NCBI GenBank assembly: GCA_944389985.1
Contig: CALXON010000120.1
Location: 1 to 7,060 of the forward strand
From: an uncultured Spirochaetaceae bacterium
Lineage (GTDB): Bacteria > Spirochaetota > Spirochaetia > Sphaerochaetales > Sphaerochaetaceae
DNA: 7,060 bases
Direction: 5' to 3'
The notes under the pieces are model-generated. The model searched no databases, was not told the DNA's origin, and saw only the letters and a program-made list of their open reading frames with translations. Within the stretch, counting starts at the first letter, position 1, and the number at the start of each line of letters is the position of its first letter. Shown piece after piece: positions 1 to 6,056 of this stretch. The translations under genes were made by a program, and so were the position numbers.

Positions 1-186
1 GCCATCGCATTCTTTGACTCGAAGTATGGTTAGATGGTCAAGGTCTATACCATCGGTGATTTCTCCAAGGAGGTATGTGGAGGTCCGCATGTCACACATA
101 CCGGAGATATGGGACACTTCCATATCCTCAAGGAGCAGTCATCCTCTGCAGGAGTCAGGAGAATCAAGGCAGTCCTTGAGAAATAA
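1..186 (+). CDS. alaS: Alanyl-tRNA synthetase, C-terminal end (partial, with in-frame amber codon)
   Basis: This is the 3' end of an AlaRS gene; the 5' part lies outside the window. Reading from base 1, the peptide carries the AlaRS editing-domain (tRNA-SAD) signature: DFSKEVCGGPHV, then GHFHILKEQSSSAGVRRIKAV. In the family the Cys and His of CGGPH (codons 76-78 and 88-90) are zinc ligands of the site that clears mischarged Ser/Gly-tRNA(Ala). The protein stops nine residues into the RRIKAVLEK end, so it lacks the C-Ala extension of E. coli AlaRS; short AlaRS of this kind is what I recall from spirochaetes. Oddity: codon 31-33 is TAG, between SKYG and MVKVY, where homologues usually have an acidic residue (GAG to TAG is one change). 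An ATG follows directly at 34. If real, the stop would cut off the zinc-binding end of the editing domain. A sequencing error, a point mutation or restart at 34 are the alternatives. The family call is firm; the status of the gene is not. Confidence 0.9.
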
Positions 187-206
187 CTGATTAAGAATCA
201 GTCAGG

Positions 207-243
207 AAAGCAGTCTCTTCAGCACTCTGGGGAGGCTGTTTTT
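207..243 (+). terminator. Rho-independent terminator after alaS
   Basis: An imperfect hairpin pairs 207-220 with 229-242. It is about 14 bp long with several G-T wobbles, has an eight-base loop (221-228) and runs into five T residues (239-243). It starts 20 bp after the alaS stop. It separates alaS from the lipoprotein gene, so the latter needs its own promoter. Confidence 0.7.
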
Positions 244-283
244 CATCAGCCAAAGGAACGGACGAGGAAAAGTTTATTAAATT

Positions 284-315
284 TTAACATACCCCCCCCT
301 AGGTACTAGTAAAAT
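284..315 (+). promoter_or_regulatory. Candidate promoter with poly-C spacer upstream of the lipoprotein gene
   Basis: TTAACA at 284-289 matches the -35 consensus at 5 of 6 positions, and TAAAAT at 310-315 matches the -10 consensus at 5 of 6. The spacer is 20 bp, three longer than the optimum, and contains a run of eight C residues. Loss of two or three C would bring the spacing to 17-18. This geometry resembles promoters switched by homopolymer length, as known for some Treponema and Neisseria surface genes. It is a prediction only; a second possible -10 lies downstream at 329. Confidence 0.4.
292..299 (+). repeat. Homopolymeric C8 tract
   Basis: There are eight consecutive C residues, seen directly, in an otherwise AT-rich intergenic stretch, 86 bp before the start codon of the lipoprotein gene. 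I noticed no other C or G run of this length in the window. Such tracts are prone to slipped-strand length change. The palindromic bases CTAG occur twice just after it (299-309). Confidence 0.9.
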
Positions 316-325
316 CCGGAAAGCT

Positions 326-334
326 TGCTAGAAT
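326..334 (+). promoter_or_regulatory. Extended -10 promoter element, lipoprotein gene
   Basis: TGCTAGAAT combines an extended TGn with TAGAAT (5 of 6 to TATAAT). No good -35 sits 16-18 bp upstream, as is common for extended -10 promoters. Transcription would begin near 341, giving a leader of about 44 bases that contains the Shine-Dalgarno AGGGGG at 371-376. If this is the working promoter, the C8 tract lies at about -42 to -49, where its length could affect upstream contacts. The same nonamer recurs at 6048-6056 before truA. Confidence 0.5.
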
Positions 335-384
335 GAGACTACCTATCCCTGTTTTATAAGGGAATTTCAAAGGGGGTTGAGAGA

Positions 385-1230
385 ATGAAACGCCTGCTTT
401 GCTTGACGTTATCAGTAATTTTGTTGTTCTCGGCATGTACACAGTATCATTGGATTCCTCTCCCAGGGGGCGATGATATAAATACATCGATACCAGAGCC
501 TTCTGATTTAGAGGCAGGATCTTCAATTGATTATGGGCAGTTAGTCAAGGATGTTCTGAATAACGGATCAGGACTTAAAATCAGCTGGTCTGAGACAGAC
601 CCCGATGTAAGTGGTCTCAGTAATGTTCTCAGTTCAAGAGCTGATATCCCTGAGCAGAAGATAATTTATGCTGATGTAAGTTTCGATAATTATACAAGTG
701 CGATAACCAATACGCGTGTTCTGAGTTATATAAATGGTGGACGATTAATTTTCTCATTTGCATATACTTTGAATGGATCAATGGCAGAGTTCACAAGTTA
801 TTCTGTCAAGACGATAGAGAAACCTGCTTTGGTTTGCAATGATTCTTCAAATTCTGAGAAGAAACTTCAATATGATGCTTCCAATGGAGTAGTTGAAGCA
901 ACCGCAGAAATCAGTACGGGCGGCAGTGTATCGATCAGTAATGTTGTAATCACTGCAATTACGGTTCCGGCGGGAGCGGTTACTGTTGGCTCAACAGAAT
1001 TTGATGTTGAAGATATTCAGCCTTCATCACTTGGTGTGACACTTGGTTTTGATGGAGGAAGCGGAACTGCAGAGAATCCTATTCCGATTGCTGACTCAGA
1101 AGATCTGAAGCATCTTTCTGATCTTGTAAATGGAACAGCAGAAGGATTTGAGGCAATGTCAATGGCGGGAATGTATTTCTCACAGACTGCTGATATTGAC
1201 TTGTCTCTGAAACAGAGTGGATTCCAATAG
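385..1230 (+). CDS. GLUG-repeat surface lipoprotein, 5' part (signal peptide and lead-in module; frameshifted)
   Basis: This is the N-terminal part of a large lipoprotein. The start is fixed by AGGGGG at 371-376, eight bases before ATG. Residues 1-17 are a lipoprotein signal peptide (MKR, hydrophobic stretch, then LFSAC) with lipidation predicted at Cys18; Phe at -3 is unusual for a strict lipobox but tolerated in spirochaetes. Residues about 30-215 form an unrecognised Ser/Thr/Asp-rich region, probably beta-rich. From residue 222, FDGGSGTAENPIPI, followed by LKHLSDLVNG and YFSQTADIDLSL, is the usual lead-in module that precedes GLUG repeats in many bacterial surface proteins. The frame ends at TAG 1228-1230 after a tail (QSGFQ) that does not fit the family. 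The expected continuation, TEWIPIGG, is present in another frame from 1212. This and the following entry are one gene. Function unknown; an envelope surface or adhesion role is inference. Confidence 0.85.
   Translation: MKRLLCLTLSVILLFSACTQYHWIPLPGGDDINTSIPEPSDLEAGSSIDYGQLVKDVLNNGSGLKISWSETDPDVSGLSNVLSSRADIPEQKIIYADVSFDNYTSAITNTRVLSYINGGRLIFSFAYTLNGSMAEFTSYSVKTIEKPALVCNDSSNSEKKLQYDASNGVVEATAEISTGGSVSISNVVITAITVPAGAVTVGSTEFDVEDIQPSSLGVTLGFDGGSGTAENPIPIADSEDLKHLSDLVNGTAEGFEAMSMAGMYFSQTADIDLSLKQSGFQ
1207..1215 (+). other. Frameshift site joining the two halves of the lipoprotein gene
   Basis: Reading ctg aaa up to 1212 gives ADIDLSLK. Continuing in the second frame by re-reading base 1212 (aca gag tgg) gives TEWIPIGGVGS and then the GLUG array. 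One extra A in the AAA at 1210-1212 would therefore restore a 955-aa protein with the canonical DIDLS...W.PIG junction. The site is not a classical X XXY YYZ slippery heptamer, so a single-base deletion, in the genome or in the assembly, is the simplest explanation. Confidence 0.85.
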
Positions 1231-1274
1231 GTGGAGTTGGAAGTACAAGTGGTAGCACGATCAGAAATCCGTTC

Positions 1275-3251
1275 ATGGGATCATACAATGGTAATAATCA
1301 TAAGATCTCAAATCTTAATATGAATTCAGATGAGTACATGTTCGGAGGTCTGTTTGGTGTCGTGAATGGAGGAGAGGAAGGAACTTCGTTCAAGAATATT
1401 ATTATTACCGGTACAATTGATCTTACTAAACCATCTTCCTCTGTTAAGAGTTCTGCCTGTACAGCGGGATTTGTAGCAGGTACAGCAAGCGGTAAGATTG
1501 CTTTTGAGAATTGTTATACCGGTTCGGAAGACACAGTGAGTTCAATTACAGCAGAAAGAGCTGGTGGTATTTTGGGTGAAGCGGAAGGAAAATCCAGTAG
1601 CGATATAACCATTACAAACTGTTATAACTGGGCAGATGTCACGGCAAGAAGGGATGATGGTTCAAAAGCTGAGGCTTATGGAGGAGGAATTGTAGGAAGT
1701 ACTCAGAATTCTGAGATTACGAATTGTGAGAACTACGGTGATGTTAATGGTTCTTCGTTTGCAGCAGGAATTGCAGCATATGTTATTTCCGCAAATATCT
1801 CTGAATCTAACAATTATGGAACGATAGAAGGAAATGGCAGTTATAATGCTGGCGGCATCGCCTCAGCAATTAGTAAAGGAACAATAACCGATTGTATAAA
1901 TTATGCGTCTGTTAGCAGTACTGCAGGTCGAGTAGGCGGTATTGCAGGTCTTGCAGAGAACAAGTCTGTTATTGAAAGTTGCTCTGTAAATAAAAATGCC
2001 GAGGAGGAAGTGATTATAACCGGCACCTCTCAGGTTGGTGGTATTGTCGGTTATCTTGACAGTGGTTCACAGATAAAAGGTAACTCCGAGAATAAAGCTG
2101 ATAGTGTGATTGCCAATGGTGGAAGTGTCGGTGGAATAGTAGGGTCTGTACAGAATAACTCTTCTGTTGAGAATGCTGATAATTATGCCTTTGTCGGTTA
2201 TGAAAGCACTTTATCATCTCAGGTCGAGCATATTGGAGGTATTGCTGGAAGCATAAGCACTGGTAATGTTTCCGCATGTGAGAACCATGGAAATATTGGT
2301 GTAGAGAATCTTACTCAGTCTTATAAGACAGGCGGTATTGTCGGATCTATCTCCACACATAGCAGTCAGCAGGAATATGATATTTCTGGATGTATAAATT
2401 ACGGAAAGGTTTATGGTAGCTGGCAGACAGGAGGAATATGTGGATTCCTTAATGGCGGTTCCAAGATAACTGATTCTGGTAATTTTGGTTCTGTTATAGC
2501 AAATAGGTCGAACACAGGTGGTATTGTTGGAGAAATTGGACCTGATGGTATTGTTGTGAATTCTGATAATTCCGCTACTATTACAGGTGCCAGCAGTACT
2601 GGCGGTATAGTAGGCAGTGCGGAGAATGCAGAGATTCAGAATTGTAATCTTCTTGCAGGTGAATCAACTTCAGCTACTGTTGTATCAGGAACTGGCAGCC
2701 TTGGTGGAATTGCAGGGCTGGCAGTCTCTACGGAAATTTCTGATTCCTCAACTGATGAAAATACATCAGTTAATGGATCTTCCGGAGCAAATGGTGTTGG
2801 TGGTATTGTCGGCAAGATACAGAATGCTTCAAAGATCACCAAGAGCATAAATAAGAGTCCTGTTTCTGGTATGTATAATGTTGGAGGAATTGTCGGTATC
2901 CTAAGTTATACACCAGATTATTCAGGAGAGCCTGTTTCAATTACAGGATCTGAGAACTCTGGAAATATCAACGAAACCAGCGGTTATAAAGCGTCCTATG
3001 TAGGAGGTATTGCAGGAAGTGTATATGAGGCAGTTTCAATTGATTCATGTATAAATCATGCAACGGTGTTTAATCAGTATGTGAAGGGAGGAATCATCGG
3101 AAATGTTTCCGCAAATGACGAATATACAGAAGCAATCAGAAATGCAAAAATTACGGTTTCAAATTGTGAAAATGAATCGACTTATGGTTTGATCGGAGAC
3201 AGAACCGCATTTCCTGAAGACTCTTCAGAAAAAATCGAGATTACTCCTTAA
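1275..3251 (+). CDS. GLUG-repeat surface lipoprotein, 3' part (repeat array; continuous coding from about 1212)
   Basis: This is the C-terminal two thirds of the lipoprotein gene. The first ATG in this frame is at 1275, but coding similarity begins at 1212 (EWIPIGG) and there is no Shine-Dalgarno before 1275, so separate translation is unlikely. After FMGSYNGNNHKISNL the protein is a string of about 19 repeats of roughly 25-40 residues, each with a GG[IL]xG core (for example VGGIVG, TGGIVG, IGGIAG), usually followed by a strand of the form IxxCxNYGxV. This matches the GLUG motif family, thought to build extended beta-helical surface structures. Many repeats carry one Cys in the ITNC position. 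The protein ends with a short acidic tail and no sortase, transmembrane or autotransporter domain, consistent with anchoring only by the N-terminal lipid. No peptidase or other catalytic domain is visible. Ligand and role are unknown; adhesion is a guess. Base composition is more AT-rich than in the genes downstream. Confidence 0.85.
   Translation: MGSYNGNNHKISNLNMNSDEYMFGGLFGVVNGGEEGTSFKNIIITGTIDLTKPSSSVKSSACTAGFVAGTASGKIAFENCYTGSEDTVSSITAERAGGILGEAEGKSSSDITITNCYNWADVTARRDDGSKAEAYGGGIVGSTQNSEITNCENYGDVNGSSFAAGIAAYVISANISESNNYGTIEGNGSYNAGGIASAISKGTITDCINYASVSSTAGRVGGIAGLAENKSVIESCSVNKNAEEEVIITGTSQVGGIVGYLDSGSQIKGNSENKADSVIANGGSVGGIVGSVQNNSSVENADNYAFVGYESTLSSQVEHIGGIAGSISTGNVSACENHGNIGVENLTQSYKTGGIVGSISTHSSQQEYDISGCINYGKVYGSWQTGGICGFLNGGSKITDSGNFGSVIANRSNTGGIVGEIGPDGIVVNSDNSATITGASSTGGIVGSAENAEIQNCNLLAGESTSATVVSGTGSLGGIAGLAVSTEISDSSTDENTSVNGSSGANGVGGIVGKIQNASKITKSINKSPVSGMYNVGGIVGILSYTPDYSGEPVSITGSENSGNINETSGYKASYVGGIAGSVYEAVSIDSCINHATVFNQYVKGGIIGNVSANDEYTEAIRNAKITVSNCENESTYGLIGDRTAFPEDSSEKIEITP
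1344..3101 (+). repeat. Tandem GLUG-type coding repeats (about 19 units)
   Basis: The array runs from GGLFG (1344-1358) to GGIIG (3087-3101). Counted by eye, there are 19 cores of the type GG[IL]xG or close variants (AGFVAG, AAGIAA). Unit length varies and DNA identity between units is limited to short stretches such as ggtggtattgtcgg, so the array is old and diverged rather than a recent perfect expansion. Confidence 0.8.
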
Positions 3252-3268
3252 TGGATATTAATTTAGAT

Positions 3269-3310
3269 AATCTCCACTTGGACTTCATCAGAGTCTGAGT
3301 GGAGATTTTT
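3269..3310 (+). terminator. Strong hairpin terminator between convergent genes
   Basis: Bases 3269-3284 pair with 3292-3307 in a 16-bp stem with two G-T pairs and a seven-base loop, followed by a T run (3306-3310). It begins 17 bp after the lipoprotein stop. It lies 14 bp from the stop of the convergent minus-strand gene, so the same hairpin may also stop that transcript, although the T run on the minus strand is poor. Confidence 0.85.
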
Positions 3311-3323
3311 ATATTCTGAGCAG

Positions 3324-3833
3324 TTATTTCTCTTTAAGTATCTTCTCAAGCTCTCCGGCGAAATCCTCCGCTGTCTTGTAGATGACCTTGCCGAACATTC
3401 CGTTTTTCCTGAAAGGCTTTGTCGCTATGTCGTACTCGTAGCGTGTTCCGTCTATCACTGCGAATATCTTTGCGCTCTGGATCTTTCCCTTTCCGTCTTC
3501 CTCGTATATCTTTCCGGCATCCTCAAGCTCATCGAAGGAGAAGAATGCGGTATCCTCCCTCATTCCTATCGCGGCTTTCCTCTTCTCAGGATCCGAGACG
3601 AATATGATACCCTGACTTCTGTCATTCATGAAATGTCTGACGGTGGTGAAGTTGAGCGAGCGCTCCTTCATGAGCTTTATGAGATTGTCCTCTATGGCAT
3701 CCATCTCCTTCCTGTAGCTGTCCTCCGAGGTCTTTCTCTTCTTTTTCAGGGAGATGGTCATATAGAAATTGAACGCGATGAATGCGATCATGATGATAAG
3801 CAGTATATTTGTAATAAGCTCTTTTCCGGTCAT
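3324..3833 (-). CDS. Hypothetical single-pass membrane protein
   Basis: I do not recognise this family. With the start at 3833 the protein has 169 residues. It opens with one hydrophobic segment (residues about 6-27, LITNILLIIMIAFIAF), followed by a positive stretch KKKRK, which suggests an N-terminal anchor with the bulk in the cytoplasm. A charged helical part follows (about 35-60). Then comes a beta-rich domain with GIIFVSDPEKRKAAIG, FFSFDELEDAGKIYEEDGKGK and FAVIDGTRYEYDI, ending in a Lys/Glu-rich helix. The frame is open to an ATG at 3872, but that adds 13 residues before the hydrophobic segment. The 3833 start is preferred because a good promoter lies at 3840-3868, inside that extension. 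Neither start has a Shine-Dalgarno, and from this promoter the message would be nearly leaderless. It is transcribed away from the LarA-like gene and toward the lipoprotein gene. The coding call is secure; function unknown. Confidence 0.75.
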   Translation of the reverse strand: MTGKELITNILLIIMIAFIAFNFYMTISLKKKRKTSEDSYRKEMDAIEDNLIKLMKERSLNFTTVRHFMNDRSQGIIFVSDPEKRKAAIGMREDTAFFSFDELEDAGKIYEEDGKGKIQSAKIFAVIDGTRYEYDIATKPFRKNGMFGKVIYKTAEDFAGELEKILKEK

Positions 3834-3839
3834 GGCTGA

Positions 3840-3868
3840 ATGATAGCAGGCAGCTGCCGGGAACACAA
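3840..3868 (-). promoter_or_regulatory. Promoter of the minus-strand membrane protein gene
   Basis: Read on the minus strand, TTGTGT (3863-3868), a 17-bp spacer and TATCAT (3840-3845) preceded by TGC form an extended -10 promoter. The predicted start of transcription is at or next to the ATG at 3833, leaving little or no 5' leader. It lies in the divergent region shared with the gene starting at 3884. Confidence 0.5.
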
Positions 3869-3883
3869 TCATGGAGGCTGAAG

Positions 3884-5233
3884 ATGCTTGTATCTGATCC
3901 TTTCGGAAGATCCGGGATGCTCGATCTGCCAGATAACACGTTCATTGCCCATATGGAGAAGGAGGAGACTCTCCGTGATCCGGAGAGTGCCATAAAGGAT
4001 TCACTTCTGCACCCGGCAGCTTCAGAGAGTCTTCTCTCCATAGCCAGAAGGAAAAAGGAAGGGAAGGACGCTGCAACAGCTGTCGTAGTCGTCTCGGACA
4101 ATACCCGCCCTGTCCCGTACCGCGGACAGTCCGGCATACTCATGCCAGTCATAGATACCCTTATGGAGGCGGGGTTCCGTCCGGATGAGATCACAGTACT
4201 GGTCGCAACAGGCATGCATAGACCGATGGGTGATGATGAGCTTCTCAGCATGCTTGATCCCCGTCTCTTCTCTCTGGGTATCAGGGTTGTAAACCATGAC
4301 CCGGATGACGGAAACAGACTGACTTATCTCGGTAAGACAGGGAGAGGAACCGCAGTCTATGTCGATTCATTGTATGTCAGTGCTGATCTGAAGATCCTTA
4401 CAGGACTTGTCGAGAGTCATTTCATGGCAGGAGCTTCCGGAGGGAGGAAGTCTGTGTGTCCCGGTCTCATAGGAAAGGAGTCAACATACATCTTCCATGG
4501 TCCTGAGCTGATGGATGATCCGTCGTCCCGGGATCTCGTGACAGAAGGAAATCCTGTCCATGAGGAGAGTCTGGAGGTCGCCCGGATGGCCGGAGTGGAC
4601 TTCATCGTCAATGTCACTCTCGACAGATACTTTGCGGTGACAGGAGTATTCTCAGGAGCTCTTCGTGAAGCGCATGAGAAAGCCGTGGAAAAACTTTCTG
4701 AACATGTAAGGATTCCTGTTCCGTATCAGGCAGACATTGTCATCACACATGGCGGCTACGTCGGGATCAACCACTATCAGAGTGCGAAATGCGGAGTTGC
4801 CGCTCTGGGAGCATTGAGACAGGACGGCTTTCTGCTGATGCTTTCTGACTGTACAGACAGCAATCCTGTAGGGAGTGCGGAGTACAGAACCGCACTTGCT
4901 CTTCTCCGTCTTCTCGGACCTGAAAGATTCTCAAAGCTTCTCAGAAGTCCGGACTTGGTGTTCCTTCCGGAGCAGTGGCAAGTACAGCAGTGGGCGAAGG
5001 TCTTCAGACGGATTCCGATGGACCATTTCTACTATCATATGCCTCAGGTTCCGGAGTATGAGGATGATATCATTCCGGGCAATGACATGAGAAAGCTCTT
5101 TGCCGGCAGTTCTCCTTCAGCCTTCCTTGATGCCGCGATTGCCGACATAGAGAGAAGAACAGGAAGGAAACGGGAGGAAATGAGGATCATATACCTAGAG
5201 GACGGGCCTTATGGAATTCCGTACGAAAAATGA
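3884..5233 (+). CDS. LarA-family (DUF2088) nickel-pincer racemase/epimerase homologue
   Basis: This 449-residue protein is close to the usual length of about 420-430. It belongs to the lactate racemase LarA family, cytoplasmic enzymes that use the nickel-pincer nucleotide (NPN) cofactor to racemise or epimerise 2-hydroxyacids by hydride transfer. Motifs in order: VSDNTRPVP (Asp72, Arg75), VLVATGMHRPM (His112), ESHFMAGASGGRKSVCPG (His179, Lys189) and YIFHGPE (His205). These correspond to L. plantarum LarA Asp72, Arg75, His108, His174, Lys184 (the cofactor-linked lysine) and His200, so catalysis looks intact. The family covers several substrates (lactate, malate, sugar acids, others), so lactate is not assured and I give no symbol. 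No larB, larC or larE cofactor genes are in the window. The start is supported by GGAGG at 3873-3877, six bases before ATG. The gene is divergent from the membrane protein gene, and 74 bp separate its stop from the next start. Confidence 0.88.
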   Translation: MLVSDPFGRSGMLDLPDNTFIAHMEKEETLRDPESAIKDSLLHPAASESLLSIARRKKEGKDAATAVVVVSDNTRPVPYRGQSGILMPVIDTLMEAGFRPDEITVLVATGMHRPMGDDELLSMLDPRLFSLGIRVVNHDPDDGNRLTYLGKTGRGTAVYVDSLYVSADLKILTGLVESHFMAGASGGRKSVCPGLIGKESTYIFHGPELMDDPSSRDLVTEGNPVHEESLEVARMAGVDFIVNVTLDRYFAVTGVFSGALREAHEKAVEKLSEHVRIPVPYQADIVITHGGYVGINHYQSAKCGVAALGALRQDGFLLMLSDCTDSNPVGSAEYRTALALLRLLGPERFSKLLRSPDLVFLPEQWQVQQWAKVFRRIPMDHFYYHMPQVPEYEDDIIPGNDMRKLFAGSSPSAFLDAAIADIERRTGRKREEMRIIYLEDGPYGIPYEK

Positions 5234-5261
5234 TTTTTCTCATTTTACTTTAATTTTTCCC

Positions 5262-5270
5262 TGTTAGATT
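5262..5270 (+). promoter_or_regulatory. Possible extended -10 element, PepSY protein gene
   Basis: TGTTAGATT resembles the TGnTAnnAT elements elsewhere in the window. TTTACT at 5244-5249 is a 4-of-6 match to a -35 box, but the spacing is short (15 bp). The surrounding 5230-5270 is very T-rich. It would give a leader of about 30 bases holding the Shine-Dalgarno at 5294-5298. Confidence 0.3.
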
Positions 5271-5307
5271 CAGGGTATCAGAGATGAACAGAAAGGAGAT
5301 TATCCAT

Positions 5308-6024
5308 ATGAGAAACAGAAAACTTATTGCAATCATCGTGGCTGTCATGCTTCCGGGCATGCTCTTCGCTGCAGTATCGAGGACAGAGGCTGAGGACATC
5401 GCTCTGGCAGATGCCGGAGTCGGATTCACAGAGTTCCTGCACACAGAGCGTGACAGGGATGACGGACGTGTCGTATATGATGTCGAGTTCTATGCCGACG
5501 GTGTCGAGTATGACTATGAGATAGATGCTGAGACCGGAAAGATTCTTTCAAAGGATTTCGAGGCTGAGCGCTTTGACGGAGGAAACAGGACCCATGAGAT
5601 GATCGACGAGGAAGAGGCTGAGGAGATCGCCATCAGGGATTCCGGTGTGAATGAGAGCGATATCGAGTATTTCCGCACATCGATGGACCGTGATCATGGC
5701 ACGATAGTCTATGAGATCAGGTTCTCAGATGGCAGGACCAGATATGAGTATGACATCTCATCCTCAGGAAGGATACTTGAGTTCTCATCAGAGGTTCTTC
5801 CCGAAAGCAGGGATGACGGACGTGCGATCTCAATTGAAGAGGCGACCAGAATAGCTCTTGACCGCGTTCCCGGAGCGACTGAGCGTGATATAAGGATCCA
5901 TGCAGAGCGTGATGATGGCAGACGCATCTATGAGGGTTCGATCTGGTTCGACCGCATGGAGTACGAGTTCGAGATCGATGCCGCATCCGGCAGGATAATC
6001 GAGTGGGACCGCGACAGAATCTGA
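5308..6024 (+). CDS. Secreted protein with three tandem PepSY domains
   Basis: The protein has 238 residues. The start at 5308 is chosen over the in-frame ATG at 5284 because AGGAG (5294-5298) sits nine bases before it and because it gives a normal signal peptide: MRNRK, hydrophobic residues 6-20, probable cleavage after LFA at 21. The mature part is three PepSY-like units of about 55-65 residues: about 25-80, 97-158 and 173-232. Each has an EAE-(D/E)-IA or EEAT-RIA helix, then a charged hairpin with a VYDVEF, VYEIRF or YEGSIW strand, then a YDYEIDAETGKIL-type ending (YEYDISSSGRIL, YEFEIDAASGRII). PepSY domains are known as inhibitory or regulatory modules of secreted peptidases, but none is encoded next to it. 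The sequence is strongly acidic with repeated RDDGR loops. Location is extracytoplasmic (periplasm or outside); there is no lipobox. The partner is unknown. The domain assignment is good; the biological role is open. Confidence 0.85.
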   Translation: MRNRKLIAIIVAVMLPGMLFAAVSRTEAEDIALADAGVGFTEFLHTERDRDDGRVVYDVEFYADGVEYDYEIDAETGKILSKDFEAERFDGGNRTHEMIDEEEAEEIAIRDSGVNESDIEYFRTSMDRDHGTIVYEIRFSDGRTRYEYDISSSGRILEFSSEVLPESRDDGRAISIEEATRIALDRVPGATERDIRIHAERDDGRRIYEGSIWFDRMEYEFEIDAASGRIIEWDRDRI

Positions 6025-6047
6025 TAGTGAATCTCAGTAGCGTTCCA

Positions 6048-6056
6048 TGCTAGAAT
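6048..6056 (+). promoter_or_regulatory. Extended -10 promoter element, truA
   Basis: TGCTAGAAT is identical to the nonamer at 326-334. There is no clear -35. Transcription would start at about 6063, 24 bp after the stop of the PepSY gene has been passed, so truA and the following gene can be expressed independently of it. Confidence 0.5.

Noticed and set aside
299..526. Minus-strand open frame of 75 codons over the promoter and start of the lipoprotein gene
   Set aside because: No ribosome site, overlaps a signal peptide coding region and has no recognisable sequence.
1205..1216. Programmed -1 ribosomal frameshift in the lipoprotein gene
   Set aside because: No X XXY YYZ slippery heptamer, no evident stimulatory hairpin or upstream Shine-Dalgarno at the right distance; a one-base deletion is simpler.
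31..1230. Reassignment of TAG as a sense codon, explaining both the alaS stop and the TAG at 1228-1230
   Set aside because: Reading through 1228-1230 in the same frame leads into unrelated residues and soon a TGA, while the true continuation lies in another frame. Only one TAG would benefit from recoding.
2014..2277. Minus-strand open frame inside the GLUG array
   Set aside because: Its His/Gln-rich translation is the antisense of Gly-rich repeats; similar shadows occur elsewhere in the array.
1344..3101. Repeat array as a recently expanded, recombining tandem repeat
   Set aside because: Units differ in length and sequence with only short identical DNA stretches, so the array is not a recent perfect duplication.
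3622..4251. Open frame of 209 codons on the minus strand
   Set aside because: It overlaps the start of the LarA-like gene in antisense and part of the membrane protein gene in another frame; its low-complexity Ser/Arg-rich translation is typical of a shadow frame.
5226..5240. Inverted repeat GAAAAAT-G-ATTTTTC at the end of the LarA-like gene
   Set aside because: Only A-T pairs with a one-base loop; too weak to be called a terminator, although the following T-rich stretch may still aid termination.
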